15,622 nt of DNA from a bacterium (lineage in GTDB: Bacteria > JAMCPX01), in the NCBI GenBank assembly GCA_021787655.1, contig JAJYLM010000039.1, positions 1 to 15,622 on the forward strand, in the 5' to 3' direction. Position numbers and translations under genes: made by a program. The notes under the pieces were generated by a model. The model did no database searches. It saw only the letters and a program-made list of their open reading frames with translations, and was not told the origin of the DNA. Within the stretch, counting starts at the first letter, position 1; each line of letters begins with the position of its first letter. Positions 1-6,810 of this stretch are shown here, piece after piece.

Positions 1-1116
1 GACATAGCTGTTGTTGAATTCGGCGGGTCAAGCACCGGCAGCCATTCTATCCGCCTCCTGTGGTCGGGTTCCAGCCCGTACCCTCCCTCCGTGAAACAGC
101 TCTTTCTTGAACTGGTCGACCATGCGTCTTCATTGACCTCTGCTGCGTGGTTTGATATCGCCGGCAGATTCGACACGCAGCTGGGCGCCGCATATGCCGG
201 CGCTTTGTTCAAGGCACTCCGCGCATCCGGTATAAAAAAATCCCGGGTAGCTTTTATCGGGTCCCACGGACAGACGGTCTGGCATGCGCCGGGACCATCC
301 GTACGCTCCGGAACCCGGCAGTTCGGTCATGGTTCGACAATCCAGCTCGGCAGTCCGTCTGTTCTGGCAGAAAGGACCGGTATACCGGTCGTCGCTGGTT
401 TCAGAAATAAGGATGTTGCACTCGGGGGACAGGGAGCGCCCCTTGCACCGATCCTGCACTTCGAACTTTTCAGAAGATACGCGCCTGCGGTTGTTCTCAA
501 TATCGGCGGCATTGCCAATGTTACCGTCATACCTTCGCAGGGCAGTTTTTCAGGGGTCTGCGGGTTTGACACCGGACCTGGTAACAGGCTGATAGATATT
601 GCAGTAACAGCCTATACGCAGGGAAGACAAGGATTTGACCGCAATGGCATACTTGCCCGCAGGGGTACGACGGACGCGGTACTGCTTGAAAAACTGATGC
701 GTGACCGGTTCGTCATGCGCAGGCCGCCGAAGAGTACAGGGCGGGAGTATTACAACGAGGCGTATCTGAGGGAACACGGGGTTTCACTGGACGAAATCGA
801 TTCCATTGCCACCCTGACAGCCTTTACAGCGCATGCTGTTGCCGGGAACCTCAGGCGTTTTGTCAAACGCCGGATACGGCGGCTGATCGTGTGCGGCGGC
901 GGTGCCCGCAACAAAGCCATCCTCGGACAACTGTCCGGTTTGATGGATGGGGTTGAGGTCATGCCCGTCGAGACGTTCGGCTATCCGGCCTCTGCGATAG
1001 AACCCATGCTCTTTGCGTATCTCGGCTACCTCGGGTTCAACCGGCTGCCAGTACGCCTGCGCAACATCACGGGTTCGTCACACCCGTTCGTGCCGGGCGG
1101 CATCTACGTTCCGTGA
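1..1116 (+). CDS. anmK: Anhydro-N-acetylmuramic acid kinase, 5'-truncated by window edge
   Basis: This enzyme phosphorylates and hydrolyses 1,6-anhydro-N-acetylmuramic acid to MurNAc-6-phosphate in cytosolic peptidoglycan recycling. The reading frame is open from base 1. The first residues (DIAVVEFGG) match the family segment just after the N-terminal GTSxDG phosphate loop, so about 15-20 residues are missing off the window. A GTG at 91 is only an internal codon. Visible motifs are SHGQTVWHAP (about 259-291), GGIANVT (505-525), FDTGPGN (565-585, containing the catalytic Asp of the sugar-kinase fold) and CGGGARN (892-912). The C-terminus (TGSSHPFVPGGIY) is of the usual family form, so the 3' end is genuine. 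It runs convergently into the neighbouring ligase gene with a 39-base overlap. Confidence 0.95.
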   Translation, partial: DIAVVEFGGSSTGSHSIRLLWSGSSPYPPSVKQLFLELVDHASSLTSAAWFDIAGRFDTQLGAAYAGALFKALRASGIKKSRVAFIGSHGQTVWHAPGPSVRSGTRQFGHGSTIQLGSPSVLAERTGIPVVAGFRNKDVALGGQGAPLAPILHFELFRRYAPAVVLNIGGIANVTVIPSQGSFSGVCGFDTGPGNRLIDIAVTAYTQGRQGFDRNGILARRGTTDAVLLEKLMRDRFVMRRPPKSTGREYYNEAYLREHGVSLDEIDSIATLTAFTAHAVAGNLRRFVKRRIRRLIVCGGGARNKAILGQLSGLMDGVEVMPVETFGYPASAIEPMLFAYLGYLGFNRLPVRLRNITGSSHPFVPGGIYVP

Positions 1117-1788
1117 ACCGGAGACTTGATCCGTCCAGTCCCGGCTGAGAGCCTTTGCTGATTCCAGTTCTTTCCCGGTCAGCGGTTCACCGGTATAGTC
1201 GGCATGCAGCGTGGATCGTAGTCCTTCGAGCAGTGCTCTGATGAGTTCGCCGTGCCCTATGGAGTGGCGGGAAAGGATCGAACCCTGCTGGAGCAGGATG
1301 CCCTTCGCCCGTCTCTGCGCACTGCCCACAAGTTTTTTATTGTCCATGGTCAGTTCATAGTCAAGGGCCTGCTCGAAGCACAGAGGATGTCTGTTGTGTG
1401 CTTCGGCGTTTCCGTACCCGACCTCCCTGCCGCATAAACGGAACCCGGATTTTATGCCCGCGGTTATTGTGCGGTAGCTGGCCAACAGCGAGCTGCTGCC
1501 CAGAAATGTTTCCGGCAGTACGAGGCTGTAGCACAGATCGTGTTCATGCAGAACGGCACCGCCGCCGGTCGGCCTGCGTACGATGGCCGAGACACTGCCG
1601 GCAAACCCGGCAGGCAGGTCTTCGGGCCGCTGGTTCCTGCCGATTGATATGCAGGTCGTCGTGAACGTAAAAAACCGGAGTGTTGCCGGACCGCCGCTGG
1701 TGACAGCCCTGGTGAAGAGCATTTCATCGATCGCCATGGCAAGGGCTGGGTCGAGGTCCGAAAAGCCAAGGTACCTGATGTGGTTCAT
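1078..1788 (-). CDS. LipM/LplA-family lipoyl (octanoyl) transferase or lipoate-protein ligase
   Basis: A 236-residue member of the biotin/lipoate protein ligase fold, expected to attach octanoate or lipoate to lipoyl domains in the cytosol. The diagnostic RRPTGGGAVLH motif lies at about 71-81. It is followed by LCFEQALDYEL (136-146) and KKLVGSAQRR (151-160) with the family Lys, then ILLQQGSI. Cys137 in the CFE context resembles the acyl-accepting Cys of LipM-type octanoyltransferases, which favours LipM activity over a classical LplA ligase; this is inference. The length is short, like LipM, with no LplA C-terminal accessory domain. The ATG follows the accC stop by one base (TGA-T-ATG), so translation is probably coupled. 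It is the last gene of the minus-strand operon, and its stop lies within anmK. A biotin ligase role is less likely, because the motif set is lipoyl-type. Confidence 0.85.
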   Translation of the reverse strand: MNHIRYLGFSDLDPALAMAIDEMLFTRAVTSGGPATLRFFTFTTTCISIGRNQRPEDLPAGFAGSVSAIVRRPTGGGAVLHEHDLCYSLVLPETFLGSSSLLASYRTITAGIKSGFRLCGREVGYGNAEAHNRHPLCFEQALDYELTMDNKKLVGSAQRRAKGILLQQGSILSRHSIGHGELIRALLEGLRSTLHADYTGEPLTGKELESAKALSRDWTDQVSGSRNVDAARHERV

Positions 1789-1789
1789 A

Positions 1790-3124
1790 TCAGATGAACT
1801 TGTCGATAAACCGGGTCGATATATTGCCGAGCAGGAATTCCTTGCTCGCCAGTATTTTTCTGTGGAGCGGAATATTGGTCTTGATGCCTTCTATGATGAA
1901 TTCGTCCAGCGATCGCTGCATCCTCCGGATAGCGCTGTCGCGGTCCTCTGCCCAGACGACGAGTTTCGCAAGGAGGGAGTCATAGTAGGGCGGGACTTCA
2001 TAGCCGCAGTAGACATGGCCGTCGACACGCACCCACGGCCCCCCGGGCTGTATATAGGTTCGGATCGTCCCTGCAGAGGGAACGAGTGTTTCAGGGTCCT
2101 CTGCGTTGATCCTGCATTCGATGGCGTGGCCCTTGAGCTTGATGTCCTTCTGTGTGACAGACATCTTCTGACCGCTGGCAATGCTTATCTGCTCCGCCAC
2201 GACGTCCAGTCCCGTCACGAACTCCGTGACCGGGTGTTCGACCTGCAGCCTGGTATTCATCTCCATGAAGTAGAATTTGCCCTTTTCGTCGAGCAGGAAT
2301 TCTATGGTCCCGACGCCCCGGTAATTGATGTGCCGCGTGATCTTCAGCGCAGCCTCGCTCATTTTATTCCTCAGCCGGTCGTCCACGGCAACCGAGGGCG
2401 ATTCCTCGATGAATTTCTGGTGCCGTCTCTGGATGGAGCATTCGCGCTCTCCCAGGGAAATCACGCTCCCGTTCCCGTCTCCCAGGATCTGTATTTCGAC
2501 ATGGCGTACGTTCTCAAAATATTTCTCCATGTACAGCGAAGCGTTGCCGAACGCCGTCTTTGCTTCCGCCCGGGCTATTTTGATGATGGTGGGGATCTGG
2601 TCTTCGTCGTAGATGATCTTCATGCCCCTGCCGCCGCCGCCTTCGGCAGCCTTGACCATGAGGGGCAGGCCGATGTCCTTCGCGATCCGGATAGCATGCT
2701 GCTCGTCCTCTATCTCCTGAAACGTTCCGGGCATGACCTGGACGCCGAGCTTGTCGACGTGTTCCCGCGCCTTGAGCTTGTTGCCCATGAGTTCTATGTC
2801 CTGCGGTTTTGGCCCTATGAACTTGATGCCGGCTGCCTCGCAGACCTCTGCAAATCCGGCATCCTCCGACAGAAAACCGTATCCCGGATGTATGGCGTCC
2901 ACCCCTTTAATCTGTGCCGCGCTGATGATGGCAGGGGCATTGAGATAACTGTTCTTGCTCTGAGCCGATCCGATACAGACCTTTTCGTCGGCGAGCCTCG
3001 TGTGAAGAGCATCCTTGTCTGCCGTCGAATAGACAGCAACGGATCGTATTCCGAGTTCTCTGAGTGCCCGGATGACCCTTATTGCAATCTCCCCTCTGTT
3101 TGCAACAAGTACCTTGGTGAACAT
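1790..3124 (-). CDS. accC: Acetyl-CoA carboxylase biotin carboxylase subunit
   Basis: This subunit carries out ATP-dependent carboxylation of biotin on AccB, the first half-reaction of acetyl-CoA carboxylase and so of malonyl-CoA supply for fatty acid synthesis. The 444-residue length is standard. It has the N-terminal domain start (KVLVANRGEIAIRVIRA), an ATP-grasp domain with the glycine loop GGGGRG at 162-167, and the expected active-site residues by alignment with E. coli: Lys116, Lys158, Glu200, His208, His235, Lys237, Glu275, Glu288, Asn290, Arg292, Glu296 and Arg338. MEMNTRLQVEHPVTE is at 287-301. Nothing appears degraded. The gene starts three bases after the accB stop, without a strong Shine-Dalgarno sequence, so translation is probably coupled to accB. 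accA/accD are not in the window. Confidence 0.98.
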   Translation of the reverse strand: MFTKVLVANRGEIAIRVIRALRELGIRSVAVYSTADKDALHTRLADEKVCIGSAQSKNSYLNAPAIISAAQIKGVDAIHPGYGFLSEDAGFAEVCEAAGIKFIGPKPQDIELMGNKLKAREHVDKLGVQVMPGTFQEIEDEQHAIRIAKDIGLPLMVKAAEGGGGRGMKIIYDEDQIPTIIKIARAEAKTAFGNASLYMEKYFENVRHVEIQILGDGNGSVISLGERECSIQRRHQKFIEESPSVAVDDRLRNKMSEAALKITRHINYRGVGTIEFLLDEKGKFYFMEMNTRLQVEHPVTEFVTGLDVVAEQISIASGQKMSVTQKDIKLKGHAIECRINAEDPETLVPSAGTIRTYIQPGGPWVRVDGHVYCGYEVPPYYDSLLAKLVVWAEDRDSAIRRMQRSLDEFIIEGIKTNIPLHRKILASKEFLLGNISTRFIDKFI

Positions 3125-3127
3125 GGG

Positions 3128-3568
3128 TCAGCTTTCAGGGGCGATTATAAAGAGAGGTTCTCCGAACTCGACGGGATCTCCGTCTTTTTTGAGGACCTGC
3201 CGGATGGAGCCGTCTGCGTCGGCTTCGATCGCATTCATCAGTTTCATGGCTTCGACAATACCGATGGTCTGGCCTTTCTTCACCTTGGTGCCGATCTCCA
3301 CGAACGGCTTCTCGCTGGGGGACGGGGCGCAGTAGAAGGTACCGACGAACGGAGAATTGACGCTGATGCCCTGTTCCTCTTCCTTGATCTCCGTGCCCGC
3401 GGTCTCCGCACGCCCGGCGTGGTCGGCCTGCGCGGCGAGCGACCGGAGCGGAGTTTCCCGGCTCGCCCGGACAATGCGTATCTTCCCGTCCGCAGTGCTG
3501 TATTCTATCTCGACGATGTCTTTCTGTTCGATAAGTTCGATCAGCTCTTTGATGGTATTGATATCCAT
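3128..3568 (-). CDS. accB: Acetyl-CoA carboxylase biotin carboxyl carrier protein
   Basis: A 146-residue BCCP that carries biotin between AccC and the carboxyltransferase. The N-terminal helical region (about 1-30) is followed by a short Ala/Glu-rich linker (about 36-68). The C-terminal biotinyl domain (about 69-145) includes the bacterial 'thumb'-containing stretch SPFVGTFYCAPSPSEKPF. The biotinylation motif is EAMKLMN, with the modified lysine at Lys109. The start codon shares one base with the stop of the upstream peptidase gene (TAATG). A perfect GGAGG sits four bases upstream inside that gene, which fixes the start. In many bacteria efp separates this peptidase from accB; here it is absent. 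Confidence 0.98.
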   Translation of the reverse strand: MDINTIKELIELIEQKDIVEIEYSTADGKIRIVRASRETPLRSLAAQADHAGRAETAGTEIKEEEQGISVNSPFVGTFYCAPSPSEKPFVEIGTKVKKGQTIGIVEAMKLMNAIEADADGSIRQVLKKDGDPVEFGEPLFIIAPES

Positions 3569-4635
3569 TATACCTCCAGATTTATGACAGGATGATGCCT
3601 GCCGGTTAAGACTTCTTTCCCGTTACCGGAAAGATATACCATACTCTCGATACGTATGCCACCCCAGTCCGGTATGTAGATACCGGGTTCAATGGTAAAT
3701 ACCATTCCCGTTTTCAGAACGTCTTTCGAGCGCGGGGATATTGACGGTGATTCGTGGACATCCAGTCCGACGCCGTGTCCGAGTGCATGCCCGAAATAAG
3801 CCCCGTACCCCTGCCTGTCAAGGAAGTCCCGTGCCACCTTGTCGAGCTCGGATGCCTTCATGCCCGTCCGTGCTGCATCGACGGCCCTGTCGTGCGCACC
3901 CTGGACGGCAGCGAAGAGTTTTTTTGCCCTGCTGTCCCTGGTATTGATAAAGAACGTGTGGGTCTCGTCGGAATGATAGCCGCTGTACAGAGCACCGAAA
4001 TCGCACAGGAGCAGGCGCTTGTTGCGCAGCGTTACCCTGTTGGAAGGCAGTGCGTGCGCGTAGGCAGCACGCTCGTCAAAGGCGACCACCGTTTCGAACG
4101 AAATGTCGTCGGCACCCGCGTTTATGATCTCGAGGTTGAGCATGCCTGCGACCTGTTTTTCCGTCAGCCCCGGCGACAGTCTGGGGAGCAGGCGCCGGAT
4201 CGCAGCCCCGGATACAGAAGATGCCTTCTTTATGCAGTCGACCTCCCCCGCAGCCTTGACCGCACGTATCCCGAGCAGGTACTGTTCCAGAAAGACGTAC
4301 CGCTTTCCTGAGAGGTGCGATGTGATGGCCAGAAAGTCTCTGTGCAGCAGCGCGGAACCGTCAAACCCGATACGCTTCTTCTTTTTTAAAAAGCCGCTGA
4401 CAGCCAGCATTGGCCGGTTTGACTCTATGACCTCGGCGTCCGGAACATGTTCCCGTGCGTAGATACTGAACCGCGGATCAACAAAGAGGTGCATCCCTGA
4501 ATCATCGATGCACAGGTAGCCTTCATCATATTCGTAACCGGAAAGATACAGTTTGTTCGCTCTCGAAACGATCACGGCGGCATCAAGGTTCAACCTGCCG
4601 GGAAGGTTCACGGTGTTATTTGAAAGCGGGTTCAT
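3568..4635 (-). CDS. M24B-family Xaa-Pro aminopeptidase/dipeptidase
   Basis: A 355-residue cytosolic metallopeptidase of the creatinase/pita-bread fold, expected to cleave Xaa-Pro bonds at peptide N-termini or in dipeptides. The N-terminal creatinase-like domain (about 1-125) precedes the catalytic domain. All five dinuclear metal ligands can be placed: Asp212 (LLLCDFGALYSGY), Asp223 (HSDETHTF), His287 (GHALGHGVGLDVHE), Glu316 (FTIEPGIY) and Glu330 (GGIRIE). SDETHTF has His where many members have Arg (TRT). PepP-type and PepQ-type activities cannot be told apart by eye, so no symbol is given. No clear Shine-Dalgarno sequence precedes the ATG, so the exact start is less sure. It sits 36 bases after the roadblock gene and overlaps accB by one base. 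Confidence 0.93.
   Translation of the reverse strand: MNPLSNNTVNLPGRLNLDAAVIVSRANKLYLSGYEYDEGYLCIDDSGMHLFVDPRFSIYAREHVPDAEVIESNRPMLAVSGFLKKKKRIGFDGSALLHRDFLAITSHLSGKRYVFLEQYLLGIRAVKAAGEVDCIKKASSVSGAAIRRLLPRLSPGLTEKQVAGMLNLEIINAGADDISFETVVAFDERAAYAHALPSNRVTLRNKRLLLCDFGALYSGYHSDETHTFFINTRDSRAKKLFAAVQGAHDRAVDAARTGMKASELDKVARDFLDRQGYGAYFGHALGHGVGLDVHESPSISPRSKDVLKTGMVFTIEPGIYIPDWGGIRIESMVYLSGNGKEVLTGRHHPVINLEV
3573..3577 (-). promoter_or_regulatory. Ribosome binding site of accB, inside the peptidase gene
   Basis: GGAGG on the minus strand lies four bases before the accB ATG, within the last codons of the upstream M24 peptidase gene. It fixes the accB start and suggests translational coupling through the TAATG stop/start overlap. 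Confidence 0.85.
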
Positions 4636-4671
4636 GGAACGACGGACGGGCCTGGTACTACGGGTTCGCTG

Positions 4672-5031
4672 TCAGAATTCCCGCGAAAAGTTCAGAATAT
4701 TTTTTCTGAGCAGAAACCGCCCCTTGCCGATGGTGCCGTTGTTCTTCGCTGCAAGGATCACGAAATAGTCCTTGTTGATGCTGCGCACAATGAGTGTTGT
4801 ATCCGGGTATTCGACAACCAGCTGTTCTGGTTCGTCGAAACCCAGTGTGTGGGATGTTTCGGTGATACCTTTCATAAGGTTCATATATTCGACACCGATG
4901 TTCTGAAAGTCCATTGATTCGTTATCTTTTATATACTGTTCAACGACGATCCCGTCTATCCCGATCACAATGCCGCCTTTGCAGCCTTCAAAACCATCCA
5001 CGATCTGTTTCAGAATGTCTACAAATGACAT
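4672..5031 (-). CDS. Roadblock/LC7 domain protein (MglB-like fold)
   Basis: A 119-residue protein made of a single roadblock/LC7 domain. It opens with a helix (SFVDILKQIVDGF), then the typical strands GCKGGIVIGIDGIVVEQY, a helix through EYMNLMKGI, EQLVVEYPDTTLIVRSI and the closing DYFVILAAKNNGTIGKGRF. Family members act as small dimers that bind or regulate small GTPases or motor complexes; MglB is the GAP of MglA in polarity control. No GTPase gene is present in this window, so its partner is unknown. Its ATG follows directly on the stop of the TPR gene (TAAATG), with GGAGGG in the last TPR codons, so the two are co-translated. A functional link to that TPR protein is inferred. Confidence 0.88.
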   Translation of the reverse strand: MSFVDILKQIVDGFEGCKGGIVIGIDGIVVEQYIKDNESMDFQNIGVEYMNLMKGITETSHTLGFDEPEQLVVEYPDTTLIVRSINKDYFVILAAKNNGTIGKGRFLLRKNILNFSREF

Positions 5032-6603
5032 TTACCCTCCCTTTTTAATTTTATCCAGCCAGGCATTCAACCGTTTCATGTTCTCCTTCATGGAGTCGGA
5101 TTGTTCTGCTGCCGGCGGTTTGGGTTCGCGTTCTTTCAATGTGGCGATCTTTTTCTTGTCAACTTCGTCCTGCTGCTGGGCCTCCATCATTTTTTTTACC
5201 TTGACGAGCTTTGCCCTGATGACCGGGCTGTCCGGAGTTTTCAAAAGGATCGTTCTGTAGATATGGTAGGCCTTGTCAAGATGCCCTTGTTTTATATAGA
5301 GATCCGCCATGGTGACGGTCTGGATGTCTTCTCCGTGCAGTTCGGCGGGTTTGGACTGCTCGTCCGGCGTCTGTGGTTCGACAGAGGTTGTATACTCCTG
5401 CATCCCGGTGTCCGGTGACAGGGTCTCCTGGCGGGGAGAAAGGGCACGCTCGTCTGCGGGCATTGATGGTGCAGGAGCCTGCTGTTCTGACGGGGTTTGT
5501 GCAATCTCCGTGAGGTTGTCGAAGACAGCTTCAAGTTCTTCCTCTTTTACTCCGCCCTTTGGTTCCGGTGCTGCAGCAGTCACGGGTTGCTCCTCCGGTT
5601 CCCCGGACAGTATATCGCGGGGTGACTGTTCTTTAACCGTTTCTGCTCCCGGCTGTTCAGCGGCAGGGGGTTCTGCAAATGCCCCGGGTTCCTGTTCTGC
5701 TGCAGCCTGTACCGTGTCCGGTTTTGATTCCTCCAGAGAACTGCTCAGCGCGGACTCGAGTTCGCTGTCAAGGGACGGCAGAGAGCTGTCAGCTGCACCT
5801 GCGGGCGGCCCTGACGGCTCCCCGGGCTCCGGCGTAACCTGTGCACCTGCTTCCGGTTCCTGTTCGTGTGCCTTATCGGATTCCGGTCCGGGTGCTGCCA
5901 CAGGGACAGCCGGTTCTGCTGCCGGTTCATGGTGCTGATCTTCAACCGGATGTTCCGGTTCAGGCTGCTGCAGTCCGGCCGGTTGTGCAAGAGCCGGTTC
6001 CGCATGCTCCTCAGGCTGACGGAGCGGTTGTGCCACCTCAGACACGGGCTCCCGGGGTGCAGGTTTCTGTACTGATTCCACCGGTATCTGTGCCGCGCGT
6101 TCGGTATGCTGTTCAGGTGCCGGGGGAGGTTCCGGGGTCTTTTCTGCAGCGGGCTGGGGCTTTGAGAGTGAATCGATCAGTTTTTTCGCTTCTTTGTCGT
6201 CCGGGGAAAGATAGACAACCGTCTTCAATTCCTGAAGTGCCGCAGGTATGTCCGATTTCTTTATATAAATATCCGCGATCAGTTTGTGTGATATGATGTT
6301 GTCGGGTGTTGCTTTTATAACCTTCCGGAGCTCTTCAACTGCCTTATCCATCTCACCTTTGTCGAAATACGCCCTTCCGAGGGCAACCCGTCCGCTGATA
6401 TAGTTTGGGTTGTGCTTGAGTCCTTCGACTGCCGTCGCAATCGCCTCATCAAGCAAACCACCCTTTCTGTATGCCTCGCTCAGGATGGCAAAGACAGGGG
6501 ATTTCGGATCCTTGCGCAGGATCTGCATATGGCGCTCTATCTCCGGAGAAATGACAAACGTATTCGTTTTTTTCTCTTGCTGGGGCTGTCCCTTATCTTC
6601 CAT
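5032..6603 (-). CDS. Tetratricopeptide-repeat protein with long Pro/Glu/Ala-rich linker
   Basis: A 523-residue protein without signal peptide or membrane segment. The N-terminal block (about 20-147) holds TPR-like helices, for example GRVALGRAYFDKGEMDKAVE and IADIYIKKSDIPAALQELK. Residues about 148-425 are low-complexity, rich in Pro, Glu, Ala and Gln and probably disordered, with many PEP/EPE repeats. A single C-terminal TPR follows (TMADLYIKQGHLDKAYHIYR, 431-450), then a charged helix ending in LNAWLDKIKKGG. TPRs mediate protein-protein contacts, so a scaffold role for the roadblock protein encoded next to it is plausible but not shown. It is the first gene of the minus-strand operon. The ATG is preceded by AGGAT directly against the start codon, and a strong promoter ends a few bases upstream. 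Confidence 0.85.
   Translation of the reverse strand: MEDKGQPQQEKKTNTFVISPEIERHMQILRKDPKSPVFAILSEAYRKGGLLDEAIATAVEGLKHNPNYISGRVALGRAYFDKGEMDKAVEELRKVIKATPDNIISHKLIADIYIKKSDIPAALQELKTVVYLSPDDKEAKKLIDSLSKPQPAAEKTPEPPPAPEQHTERAAQIPVESVQKPAPREPVSEVAQPLRQPEEHAEPALAQPAGLQQPEPEHPVEDQHHEPAAEPAVPVAAPGPESDKAHEQEPEAGAQVTPEPGEPSGPPAGAADSSLPSLDSELESALSSSLEESKPDTVQAAAEQEPGAFAEPPAAEQPGAETVKEQSPRDILSGEPEEQPVTAAAPEPKGGVKEEELEAVFDNLTEIAQTPSEQQAPAPSMPADERALSPRQETLSPDTGMQEYTTSVEPQTPDEQSKPAELHGEDIQTVTMADLYIKQGHLDKAYHIYRTILLKTPDSPVIRAKLVKVKKMMEAQQQDEVDKKKIATLKEREPKPPAAEQSDSMKENMKRLNAWLDKIKKGG
5035..5040 (-). promoter_or_regulatory. Ribosome binding site of the roadblock gene, inside the TPR gene
   Basis: GGAGGG on the minus strand encodes the final Gly-Gly of the TPR protein. 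It is separated from the roadblock ATG only by the TAA stop codon. It defines the start and indicates coupling. Confidence 0.8.
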
Positions 6604-6608
6604 ATCCT

Positions 6609-6638
6609 ATTAAAACCACAAGCATGGGCGGGTGTCAA
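6609..6638 (-). promoter_or_regulatory. Sigma70-type promoter of the TPR-roadblock-peptidase-accBC-lipoyl operon
   Basis: On the minus strand, TTGACA (6638-6633) is followed by an 18-base spacer and TTTAAT (6614-6609). The -35 is perfect and the -10 matches five of six. Transcription would start about six to seven bases further on, at or beside the ATG whose A is at 6603, predicting a leaderless or nearly leaderless mRNA. The second promoter in this intergenic region faces the other way, towards ffh. Confidence 0.6.
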
Positions 6639-6692
6639 GAAGGCATGGGGCACCGGCACACGGGTTTTGCGCTCACAAAGCGTATCCCTGGC

Positions 6693-6704
6693 CATCCCGG
6701 GATG
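6693..6704. promoter_or_regulatory. 12-base perfect palindrome in the divergent intergenic region
   Basis: CATCCCGGGATG is a perfect inverted repeat between the two divergent promoters, about 55 bases from the minus-strand -35 and about 50 from the plus-strand -35. It could be an operator or simply chance in GC-rich DNA. The rest of 6639-6755 shows no gene, tRNA-like signature or terminator that I can recognise. Confidence 0.2.
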
Positions 6705-6755
6705 TCCCGGCGAATCAATAAAGTACAGGGCCTTCCGGTACCATACCCCTGAGCC

Positions 6756-6784
6756 TTGACTTTTCATATTTTATAAAATACAAA
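6756..6784 (+). promoter_or_regulatory. Candidate promoter of the ffh-rpsP-trmD-rplS operon
   Basis: TTGACT (6756-6761), a 17-base spacer and TACAAA (6779-6784) sit in an AT-rich stretch just ahead of ffh. The -35 matches five of six and the -10 four of six, with ideal spacing. A GGAG at 6802-6805 then serves the ffh ATG at 6811. Confidence 0.5.
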
Positions 6785-6810
6785 AATAAGTTCCGCGAAA
6801 CGGAGCAGAA

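Noticed and set aside
91..1116. anmK starting at the GTG at 91
   Set aside because: The frame is open upstream to base 1 and encodes the family's N-terminal strand, so the gene begins outside the window.
1583..3595. 670-codon open frame on the plus strand opposite the lipoyl gene, accC and accB
   Set aside because: Over accC and accB its codons are in exact register with the sense codons, so antisense stops could only arise from rare TTA, CTA or TCA codons. The three sense genes have complete family motifs, and the antisense protein matches nothing I recognise.
5309..5938. 209-codon Ser/Gly/Cys-rich frame on the plus strand
   Set aside because: It is the mirror of the Pro/Glu/Ala low-complexity linker of the TPR gene; composition explains its length.
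5800..6140. Possible DNA repeats with recurrent CCGGTTC units
   Set aside because: These are repeated Glu-Pro codons in the linker of the TPR protein, not a separate repeat array; spacing is irregular.
6604..6810. 4.5S RNA, tRNA or riboswitch in the divergent region
   Set aside because: No conserved SRP RNA tetraloop region, TPsiC-like sequence or riboswitch core was seen on either strand; only promoters and a short palindrome.
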